From Paragorgia papillata (lineage: Eukaryota > Cnidaria > Anthozoa > Scleralcyonacea > Coralliidae), in NCBI GenBank assembly GCA_035771165.1, contig JAWNZC010000470.1, positions 2,082,001 to 2,146,000 of the forward strand: a stretch of DNA of 64,000 bases, given 5' to 3'. The notes beneath the pieces are model-generated. The model saw only the letters and a program-made list of their open reading frames with translations. It had not been told where the DNA came from and searched no databases. Below are positions 32,911 to 64,000 of the stretch, one piece after another; the stretch's first letter is position 1, and each line of letters begins with the position of its first letter. A program made the position numbers and the translations under genes.

Positions 32911-34618
32911 GGTTTGTAAAAAGTTTGCATAATAGTTGTTTATTTTGGTTGTAATTCTATAATTTTTCTATTTATTTTTTGTTTTTGACTAATTGATATT
33001 GAATTCGAGCAAAAATTACTTTCTTGACCTTCAAAAAACAACTCAGAAAATTAAAATGTTGGGCATTTGTTTTTCACCACTTATATTAAAGCAGGTTTAT
33101 GTATTAAAAGTTTAATTTTAGCATTCTACCAATATGTTTCCATTGTAATATGTACGACTATTTATTTAAGTCATATAAATAAAATATATATTGGGCAATC
33201 AAAGATGGCGGAAGATGACGTCATATAATGACGTAATCAACGTCTTTAATTTTACGTATAAAGATGACGTCATATGACGTAACATGTGAGATATACCAAT
33301 AAAATTAAATATTTTTGGATGTTTTATATGCCTCTCAATTTTTTTTCAATTGGAAACACAAGGACCTGACTAAAGGCTCCGTTTACACGAAAACGGGTTT
33401 TTTCTGCGTTTTTATTTTGTTTCAAGTAATGAACTGATTGTTCTCGATTCCCTTGAGAACAGTAAACAATACAAAAACGCAGAAAAACGTTTAGGTGTGA
33501 ACGGAGACTTTACCGTGTTTTACTACAGTTAATTAAATAGGAAAAAAAATTGCTAAAATTATTCCCACAGAAATAATAAATACAATAATAGACATATTTT
33601 CACTATACTAGTATTATATATGCGTAAGCTTCCGTTCCGTTCCGTTCCGTAAAATAATGCAACGTCGAGTTCCGTTCCGTTCCGTTCCGTTCCGTAGAAT
33701 AATGTGGGCCACCTCGGCCGAGGCACAGAGCACCTGAATACAGTCTTAATCATTATCAGTAATGCCTGCAATGCTTGACACTGTTTGGTCAGCGGGTGAT
33801 AAAATTAAAAAAGTTCTGATTTGTCAAAATCAAAATGGCGCAATTAAGTGGTTTGGCTGTCAATCTCCAGGTTTTTTATCATATTTCAAAATCTCCAGAT
33901 TTAGTGTTTGGTAAAGTTGGCAGGTCTGTAGATCGCACCTTGTTCTTCGTCTAATTTTCCCGCCATTGATATCCTACAATATTCCTTGATATCCTACAAT
34001 ATCCCTAGTATCCTCTTCAAAGGATCCATTATTTTCCTTTATCTTCACCAATTTTATCGTATGAACCCACATGTACCACAAAGCTCCTTCGCTCCTGATT
34101 CATCTCGCGCCAGCCTCGCTTGGTCTCGCGCACAGAATAAAGAACTGAGGTCTCGCGTGTATTGATGACGTTTATACGCAAGATATTCGTTGTACGCATG
34201 CGTAGCTAATCCAAGGTCAACCTGGATTAGATCCCAGTCGACAGCCGCAATTTCCGATCGTGAATAATTACTCAATCTCGTTCCCAGACAACACGATCTC
34301 TTACCAAAATTAAGTATGTCTTAATTGTAAAATAGGTCTCAAATTCAGACATAGCCTTAATTTATCTGTCCCACAAGCGGGATGTTAAACTTGAACACAT
34401 AAAGCTTTCGGGGTATGAGAGGCGGCACATTTTCCCGGAGGGTTGTGATTAGGTTTAGGGACACTAGGGGGTTGTGGTTAGGTTTAGGGTTTCCGGGGGG
34501 TTGTGGTTCGGGGTTGGGGTATGGGGATGAGTTTTCATTTAAAATTAAGGAGTATCCTTAATTTGAGGCGAGTTGACAATTAAGGATAATCCTTAATTTT
34601 GGAGTGAGGTCGACCTGT

Positions 34619-34920
34619 CCCAGAGCCCACGTTCCCCACCCGGGAAACGAGACTCTAATCCGTTTCAAATCGATATTTCATTGGCTGATGAACACAGTGA
34701 ACTCCAGCCTAGACATTAGGCCCACTATTCTCGCCAGGGCTTGCATTCGCAAAGGTCTGGAAACTAGCAAGTAGAAGTACAAGTATTTGTCGTGTGTCGT
34801 TGCACGCGAGCCCCCTTGCCGAGATATATATAGAAGGCGTAGTGTCTAGGCTGAGTGAACTCTATATAACTCTTCTTCCGGATATTGCAAAATCCTGTGA
34901 TGGCGTGAACGGATTATCCA
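34619..34920. mobile_element. Degraded copy of the 15018-15227 foldback, split by a MITE
   Basis: It shares CCCAGAGCCCACGTTCCCC, CATTGGCTGATGA and GTGATGGCGTGAACGGATTA with the copy at 15018-15227. A 149-bp element at 34705-34853 interrupts it. Confidence 0.75.
34705..34853. mobile_element. 149-bp MITE with CAGCCTAGACA ends
   Basis: Ends CAGCCTAGACA and TGTCTAGGCTG are inverted and flanked by the perfect repeat AGTGAACTC (34696-34704 and 34854-34862), 9 bp long. The CAG start is hAT-like, while a 9-bp duplication is MULE-like, so the class is open. Confidence 0.88.
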
Positions 34921-35283
34921 GTAAACCAATCAGCAACAAACAATTATGAGTGAACGACAGACTTGACTAGCAGATTAAAATAACAAAGAGTCAACAAAAC
35001 ATCTCTCAAACATAACTACATAAACGTGAACCATTTTGCAAAGTTTAAGACAAAATAAAAATGTTTTATTGGGCAATTTTCAATGTATCTTCTTAGCTCA
35101 TTTCTTTGCGTGAGTGAGCTCCCCCCTGGAACATATGAGGTGTACTAAAAAGGTCAATAAGGCCCCCTAAAAATAAATAAGGCACAACTCTGAAATAATC
35201 AAATATTTGAACCAGGGCGTCAAATAGACGCCTTTCAACTGTACTTGAACTAGCACGGATGACTTGATCAGTCTCACTCAAAG

Positions 35284-35347
35284 CTAGTCTCCTTCGCAGA
35301 CCTTCTTATGTAGCGAGCCATAAGAGGGTATGCGAAGGAGACTAACT
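35284..35347. repeat. Hairpin with AGTCTCCTTCGCA arms
   Basis: AGTCTCCTTCGCA and TGCGAAGGAGACT pair across a loop of about 35 bp. It is probably a very small MITE. Confidence 0.6.
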
Positions 35348-35665
35348 CAAAGCAAGCACGTCGTAATCCTTTCGTGTGCATTAAAGGTCACATGATTAAA
35401 ATTTTGGTGAATATCACACACGTAACACACGTCAAAACTTGGACTAAATAGTCCGTAAGAAAATGCACTAATGAGTTATTTTTTTAACGTTTTAAGAATA
35501 TTTCTCCTTTTCTTTGCACACAAATATAATTTTTGTCTCGCGCAAAACTATTAAGCGGTAATTTATTACGCTGTGCCTTTAATTAGAGCCTCGTTCTTAT
35601 GTTCATAATGACACCAGTATTAGAGATCAGTTGGTCAAATAACGTAATTATTTTGGAGATTTCAG

Positions 35666-38600
35666 CAGCGGCGGATTAAGGGCGGGGCCACCGGGGCCTG
35701 GGCCCCGGGCCCCCCACATTTGGGGCCCCCCACATTTTGGAGTATTTTATTTAATAACCCAATTAATACTAAGTTACTAACGTTTCTGTTTGTTCAAAGT
35801 TATTTTTTGCACGACGTATCTCAGTGTTTTATAAAACGTATTTCTGAGCCGTTAAAATTTCGGTTGACGATTGTAACTGCGATTTCTCCCACAGTTGACA
35901 ACTTGACAGCTATACTAATACTATTACTATACAAATAAGCTAAGAAGGTTATGAACGTATCATGTTTCATTCGACGTTGTTATTTGTCCGCTTTGTGCCT
36001 TCGTCATCAATTTTAAAAATAGACTGTTTCTGGCCACCGCGTATTATGTAAAGTGAGCAAAGATGAGTGAGGGTAGCGATAGACACAAGTCGAACCGGGT
36101 TCGACAATATCTGAGCGGCGCTAAAAAACGTAAACGAGCACAAGAGAAAAAAGATCGTGAGGAAACCCAACTCCCAAGACAAATATCAGAGTTTTTCTCG
36201 TCCACTCAATCTTTTTACAACTCGAGCGTGACGAGCGAACCGAGCGGTGAAGAACCTGAGGAAACTCACACAAGTGATACATCACTAACATCAGTGTCAT
36301 CAGCACAGGAAGAAACGGAATCAGGAGTTGGTGAAGGAAGCCTAAGCAGTGCTAGCGGCACACGAAATCAGCCAGGTGATGGCTTCGAGAATGACATTGG
36401 CTTATGGCCATCAAGGTTATCAGCCGCTGCGGTCGAGCACTGGGCGAAGACAGGATGTAGCGCAATAAATAACATGGACGGGCCGTTTGATGAATCAATC
36501 CAAGTCGAACGCATTGCCATTAGTGAGCCAAAATTGACAAAAAGCCGATTTTGCTCAAGAAATTTATTCGAAAGAACACTCCAAAACGGAGAGAAAGTCC
36601 CGCGAACATGGTTGTGCTACTCGCTTTCCACCGGACGGGTCTATTGCTTCGCTTGCAAGCTTCTAAATGGTGTTGGTAATTTGGCCACAATTGGCTATGG
36701 CGATTGGAAGCATTCTGGGCGCACTTTCGAGGAGCACGAGAGATCCCCTGCGCATTGCTCAAATGTCATCCAGCTTGTGAAACGCACGTCCACGTTGGGC
36801 CGTGTAGATCACGAAATGGCAAAGCAGGCAACAGAAATGCAGACATATTGGTGTCAAGTTTTAAAACGAACTGTCAGCGTAATAAGCTTCCTGGCTGAGC
36901 GTGGCCTTGCATTCCGTGGATCAGATGAAACAGTGGGGTCACCAAACAATGGAAACTACCTTGGGTTGATGGAGCTTTTATCCCAGTACGATTCGTTTCT
37001 GGCCCAGCATATCCAGAAGCACGCTAATAAAGGCACTGGACACACAAACTACCTGTCATCAACCACGTGTGACGAGCTTATTGCTATCCTGGGAGAGCAT
37101 GTGTTAGACAACATCGTAACTCGTGTTAAGATGGCGAAGTACTTTTCTGTAACAGTCGATTCAACCCCGGATGCCAGCCACGTCGACCAGCTGACATGCG
37201 TGTTACGATATGTCGAAGATGAGAAACCAGTCGAGCGGTTCGTTAGCTTTTTCAAGAACACTGGACACACTGGGCAAGAGCAAGCAGATTCATTGCTACA
37301 ATTTCTCGAAACTGTTGGTATTGACATTGCAAACTGCAGAGGCCAGTCGTACGACAATGCAGCGAATATGAGCGGGAAATACAAAGGCATGCAAGCAATT
37401 ATTCGCGAAAGGAATCCACTAGCGGTGTTTGTTCCATGCACTGCACATTCGCTTAACTTGGTTGGCCAATCTGCAGTCAGTGGTTGTCGGGAAGCAGTCA
37501 CTTTTTTTGGCTTCGTTCAGCAACTCTACGTCTTCTTTACCAGCTCAACTTCACGCTTTACTCTTTTGGCGGATGCGCTCAAACCAAAAGGACTGTTCAT
37601 CCCGAAAAGCTTGAGCGATACGCGCTGGTCAGCACACGCAGATGCCACGAGGGCGCTGAATAATGGGTACAGTGAAATCCGAGATGTCCTGGAAAGAATC
37701 GCCAACGACGAAAACCAGAAGGGTGAAACAAGGAACACCGCCACATCCCTTTGCGAAAAAATGTGGAAAGTGGAGACTGGTTTTTACACTGGATTCTGGC
37801 ATGTCATCCTCGATCGCTTCAACCAAACAAGTAAAAGTCTTCAGAGTACAACAACAGACCTAAACACTGCTGTAGCACTCCTCAAATCACTTTCCACATT
37901 CGTACAATCTTTACGTGATCGTTTTGAAGAATTTGTGACCGATGGAGCCGAACGTTCAGGCTCTAGTGAATTTTCCCAAAATTTGCGTCGACGACAACGC
38001 AATATTCGCCTGGATCCACTTGACTATGGCCGTTCAGAGGACACTGAACTGGGTCCAAGAGATTCCTTTCGCGTCAATGCATTCATCGCAGTTCTTGACG
38101 TATTGGCGTGTGAACTTGAAAAGCGCACAAATGCATATGCCGAGATGAACAGTCGCTTCGGATTTCTTCGCAGACTTCCAAACATGACTACCAATGAAAT
38201 TCGTTCTGCATCGGCAAATTTGGTAAAGATATACGAGGGCGACCTCGACGAATGCCTATGCGACGAACTCGTCCAGTTCATCGCATTCATGAAAGAACTG
38301 ATTGGTCAGCCAGGTCAGGACAACTATAGTGAAGCGACAATGTACACATCCCTCATCCAAAATAACGTGAAGGACACGTTTCCCAACACCGAAGTTGTCC
38401 TACGAATTTATCTTTCATTGATGGTGTCGAATTGTAGCGGTGAAAGATCATTCTCGAAGCTGAATTTGATAAAGAACCATCTGAGAACCACCATGAGCCA
38501 GCAAAGGCTGGTGAGCCTTTCCATTCTCTCACTTGAGCAGGATATTTTGAAGTCGTTAAAAATCGACGAAGTTCTTTCTACTTTCGCCAGCAAAAAGATG

Positions 38601-38968
38601 CGAAAGAAGTGTATTTAATAAACTAAATGTCTAAATAGTTAATAGTATTATTAATTTGTGTAACATGTTTCAATAAGGAAGTTTCTCCAGATTGCTGAAC
38701 AAATGTAATTGTTAACAGTATTGTCTGACGTTTCGGTTCCCCCTCGGGGCTCGCTTCATCTCGCAGACGGCAGACAGACACTTTAAATTTGTGTAAAGTC
38801 ATTTGTTATTTTCCCCTTTTCTCTCATATATAAAGGGTTCTTTGGTGAACACCAGTGATTCAGTGTCTTTATTTTATTATATTGTAATTTGTAAGACCGA
38901 TTGGAATTGGAAAAGGGCCCCCCACAAAAATGTGGCCCCTGGCCCCCCACAGTCTTAGTCCGGCCCTG
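35666..38968 (+). mobile_element. Complete hAT-superfamily DNA transposon
   Basis: The ends are CAGCGGCGGATTAAG on the left and, read inward on the other strand, CAGGGCCGGACTAAG on the right, an imperfect 15-bp inverted repeat followed by GC-rich subterminal GGCCCC/CCCCAC blocks. The element is flanked by a perfect 8-bp duplication, GATTTCAG, at 35658-35665 and 38969-38976, as expected for hAT. It is 3303 bp long and carries one intact transposase gene. It lies about 0.5 kb downstream of the SLC23 stop codon. The perfect duplication and open frame imply a young insertion. Confidence 0.95.
36063..38618 (+). CDS. hAT transposase, ZMYM1/DUF4371-like, intact
   Basis: An uninterrupted 851-codon frame encodes a hAT transposase of the group that also gave rise to zinc-finger MYM-type 1-like genes. 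A basic N-terminus (AKKRKRAQEKK) looks like a nuclear localisation signal and is followed by a Ser/Glu-rich linker. A TTF-type zinc-binding region (roughly 160-240) contains YCFACKLL and a downstream HERSPAHC. The catalytic core has VDSTPD (first Asp about 366), RGQSYDNAANMSG (second Asp about 431) and the hAT CxxH motif CTAHSLNL (Cys 459, His 462). The C-terminal dimerisation block contains NCSGERSFSKLNLIKN (Glu about 794). There is no frameshift or stop. AATAAA overlaps the stop codon region and may serve as poly(A) signal. It is unrelated in function to the host genes beside it. Confidence 0.93.
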   Translation: MSEGSDRHKSNRVRQYLSGAKKRKRAQEKKDREETQLPRQISEFFSSTQSFYNSSVTSEPSGEEPEETHTSDTSLTSVSSAQEETESGVGEGSLSSASGTRNQPGDGFENDIGLWPSRLSAAAVEHWAKTGCSAINNMDGPFDESIQVERIAISEPKLTKSRFCSRNLFERTLQNGEKVPRTWLCYSLSTGRVYCFACKLLNGVGNLATIGYGDWKHSGRTFEEHERSPAHCSNVIQLVKRTSTLGRVDHEMAKQATEMQTYWCQVLKRTVSVISFLAERGLAFRGSDETVGSPNNGNYLGLMELLSQYDSFLAQHIQKHANKGTGHTNYLSSTTCDELIAILGEHVLDNIVTRVKMAKYFSVTVDSTPDASHVDQLTCVLRYVEDEKPVERFVSFFKNTGHTGQEQADSLLQFLETVGIDIANCRGQSYDNAANMSGKYKGMQAIIRERNPLAVFVPCTAHSLNLVGQSAVSGCREAVTFFGFVQQLYVFFTSSTSRFTLLADALKPKGLFIPKSLSDTRWSAHADATRALNNGYSEIRDVLERIANDENQKGETRNTATSLCEKMWKVETGFYTGFWHVILDRFNQTSKSLQSTTTDLNTAVALLKSLSTFVQSLRDRFEEFVTDGAERSGSSEFSQNLRRRQRNIRLDPLDYGRSEDTELGPRDSFRVNAFIAVLDVLACELEKRTNAYAEMNSRFGFLRRLPNMTTNEIRSASANLVKIYEGDLDECLCDELVQFIAFMKELIGQPGQDNYSEATMYTSLIQNNVKDTFPNTEVVLRIYLSLMVSNCSGERSFSKLNLIKNHLRTTMSQQRLVSLSILSLEQDILKSLKIDEVLSTFASKKMRKKCI

Positions 38969-39468
38969 GATTTCAGACTAGATTTTAAGCTTCTTTGTTA
39001 TTAACGTATAAAGTTGTCCTCCAACAGCATATTACTAAGATTAATTGAACTAAAATAAAGCCTATTTGCAGCTGTTTTTGGAGAAAAAAAATTATTAAAA
39101 AAATGCTTGAAAAGCTCGAACAATTTTTTAATAAAAGTTTTTAACAAAGTGAAACAGCTGCAAAGAGACTTCATTTCTATTTTCTTCTTTGTCATATTTC
39201 AAAAGTGCATACATCTGTATAGCTTGTGACTTCTTGCAAATTTTGACCAATTACTTTTACTTAAAACTGTGCGTGTGTTTTTGTGTAGTTCCACTTCAGG
39301 TGCAACTTAAGATACCATTTAGTCGGATGCGAGTTTTAGCCATGTCATTTTACCTGACGTATACCAAGAACATTTTTAATTTTAATCTTGATATATGGCC
39401 CAAATGTTCCCCCAAGCAATTAGCACATGAAATGTTGGCATCGTTGCTCGAAAATAAATTGCATTTTT

Positions 39469-62118
<22,650 letters not shown>

Positions 62119-62219
62119 GACGTTGCGCACCGTAATTTTTTTAGCTCAAATTAAAGAACAGACCAGACACTCTCACTGAAAAGAATGTCGCAGATTCGCT
62201 GCGAATTTCCGTTTACGAC

Positions 62220-62688
62220 CAGTGCCGTAGCCAGGGTCTTGGGTTTGGGGGGGGCGAGAACCTCATTCTCCTACGGGGGTCAGGGGCATGCCCCCCGGGA
62301 AATTTTGGATTTCTAGGGTCTCTGAAACACTATTTCCTGCATTTTGAGGCAAGTATTTAAGAGTGATCTGAAAGCCTTAAATTACATAATTTTGTTAAAA
62401 TCAAACCAGAACATAGAATGATACGCATCAGAATATCTTTAGATTTATTTATAAACAAGTCGTAAATGTAAAAACAAGTTGGAGGCATTTTGTATTGACC
62501 CTTAGTATTGTAATTTATAGCATATGCATGCCTGCAGTATATAACACATCACTATCTACTCACTTGGACTTAAAACAACTGTACCCCCCCCCCTGCCCCC
62601 TACAAGTTTCACCACGGATTTAAACTTTTCATGAGAACGGTCTTGGAGACCATTGGGGCGGGAGCGCCCCCCTTTGGCTACGCCACTG
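62220..62688. mobile_element. hAT-like non-autonomous element upstream of SLC23
   Basis: Ends CAGTGCCGTAGCC and GGCTACGCCACTG form a hAT-type TIR with GGGGG- and CCCCC-rich subterminal DNA. No 8-bp duplication is visible. It begins about 100 bp upstream of the SLC23 start codon. Confidence 0.65.
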
Positions 62689-63365
62689 CAAGCAGTTCAA
62701 TTCGAGAACAAAGATATGTGTTGGAAAGAAACACTTAAGTCGCTGTGACACTGATAAACTATTGTCTTTCGGCATGCTTGGTGAACACGCACAACAACGA
62801 ATGATTAGATGGAAAGATAATGGATCTATAATGATAATAAGTCGCCCCCGACTATTGTCATAACACCGCATTCATTCACTTCAGTCACGACTGTACTTTT
62901 TGGCATAGGAGAACAGTTAATAGTATATACTACTAACTGAATTAGAACTACTGTTTGAAGCTAAAGCATAACAGGAACATAAGTTCAACAAACTAGGAAA
63001 AACTAACAAAAATTTGCTTGTTTGAAAATATTAGCATATAAGGTACACTTTTAAAAGGTTTTTTTTTTACCAGTAATTATAGGTTTAGGAATCTTAATGG
63101 TCGCAACCTGTTTTTTATCGGTATGGGAATCTTGGAGAACACATGCAACTACACTGAGTAAATGCAGTTTAATTTTTTAACAATGTATACTACAAATCCA
63201 ATACTTTTTTCAACGTGTTCTTAACCCGTTTTTGTCGGTGGATTTTCTCTGTGATGAGTAACTGAATCGTCTGGCGTTAGTCAGTGTCGGATGCTGCGCA
63301 GAAAAATTAATCTCTAGGCCCGAAGAGCACGATGGGAACTTACGGTGTGGTTACTGGTGAGTTAA
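62689..63365. other. Non-coding stretch, no gene recognised
   Basis: A decayed TTAA-family piece lies at about 63222-63290 (CGTCTGGCGTTAGTCAG). I see nothing else supported. Confidence 0.5.
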
Positions 63366-63779
63366 AGTGCCTATGAAACGAAATTTCACTTCAGTTTTTT
63401 AAGATTGTTTTTGAAAGAACACCTAAGATAATGAAAAATGGCTTTTACATGCTTTTCAAATCTTATCCCATTCTTGAGTTATTGGTTATGCAACTTGTTT
63501 GTGTGTGGGAGTAAACGGAAATTTAGTCAGATCTTTGGATTGGTTTAACTACACGAAACCACACATATAGCGGCAGATGTAATCTGACCATACCCTAAGG
63601 AAAATTTCCAACGTTTGATTCAGTTTAGTCAAACCATGCCAAAGAGATGACTGATTTCCCGTTTTCTCCTACAGACAACGTGTGACTTCATTGCTCAAAT
63701 TTTCATTATCTTAGGTGTTCTTCCAAATACCAATATCATAAAAAAACTGAAGTAAAATTTCGTTTCATGTATATTCACG
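63366..63779. mobile_element. TTAA-flanked foldback, AGTGCCTATGAAACG family, copy 2
   Basis: It starts AGTGCCTATGAAACG after TTAA (63362-63365) and ends near TTAA at 63780-63783. The right end is altered (CGTTTCATGTATATTCACG), but the inner arms match (TGAAAGAACACCTAAGATAA and its inverse). Confidence 0.75.
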
Positions 63780-64000
63780 TTAAAACTCTGATGGACTTTA
63801 TCTGTGTGAAAATTTTCATATTTTTGTTCTAGTTTGTGTATATATAAATTTCATGTTAATAAGTTATCAAGGATGTGTCTCAGAAACACGCACTTTGATA
63901 ATTGGTTAAATTGGTGTCAAAATGTCAAATTAAAATATACATGCATGATTAACCTTTAACTAATGTCTCCAAGTATTCCAGATTGCTCATATAATTGATC

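Larger units (their letters stand above)
32313..33710. mobile_element. DNA transposon with GGAACGGAACGG termini and 8-bp duplication
   Basis: Ends GGCCCACATTATTCTACGG and its inverse are followed by tandem GGAAC units, then a second copy of the same pattern further in. The perfect 8-bp duplication ACCTCGGC lies at 32305-32312 and 33711-33718. It is 1398 bp long, carries one open exon-like frame and contains a nested 209-bp MITE. The superfamily is not obvious; an 8-bp target fits hAT and some other groups. Confidence 0.85.

Noticed and set aside
37049..37501. 150-codon minus-strand frame inside the hAT element
   Set aside because: It is the antisense shadow of the intact transposase.

Overview
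The window is animal nuclear DNA: AT-rich, with spliced genes that use ordinary GT-AG introns and non-coding DNA packed with transposon remnants. The host proteins are clearly metazoan. The style of the mobile DNA (hAT elements, TTAA-flanked foldbacks, short-TIR MITEs, a 5S-rRNA-derived SINE, a CR1/L2-like LINE) suggests a cnidarian or another marine invertebrate. I infer the phylum only weakly; nothing in the sequence fixes the species.

Four host genes can be read. (1) 2666-2869, minus: first coding exon of an aldo-keto reductase that continues beyond the left edge. (2) 3054-15564, plus: complete RPF1, the Brix-domain ribosome production factor, 8 coding exons, 311 aa. It lies head to head with the reductase across 184 bp. 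(3) 16760-30582, minus: complete Ras-family small GTPase, 7 coding exons, 178 aa, C-terminal CAIV box. Three of its exons are only 19, 20 and 20 nt. (4) 39469-62118, minus: complete SLC23 (nucleobase-ascorbate transporter) gene, 12 coding exons, 566 aa, with two microexons of 26 and 25 nt. I assembled all exons by hand from splice sites; the phases agree at every junction and the joined products have the normal family length.

Most of the remainder is mobile or repetitive DNA. The best preserved piece is a 3.3-kb hAT element at 35666-38968 with an uninterrupted 851-codon transposase and a perfect 8-bp target duplication. Also defined by TIRs and target duplications are a Tc1/mariner-like element (174-1807), a piggyBac-like element (3865-4967), several short TTAA elements sharing a small hairpin motif, three TTAA-flanked foldback families, MULE-like elements with 9-bp duplications, an 8-bp-duplication element (32313-33710) that carries an open first exon broken by a younger MITE, a decayed 5.6-kb long-TIR element in a Ras intron, and a decayed LINE bounded at both ends by the same tetranucleotide repeat. 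Many insertions are nested, so relative ages can be read. The oddest unexplained signal is an array of a 14-base quasi-palindrome, GTAACGTCCGTCAC, at 27881-29133.

No rRNA or canonical tRNA gene, CRISPR array or operon is present. The host genes appear functionally independent: ribosome assembly, Ras signalling, nucleobase or ascorbate uptake, and carbonyl reduction.
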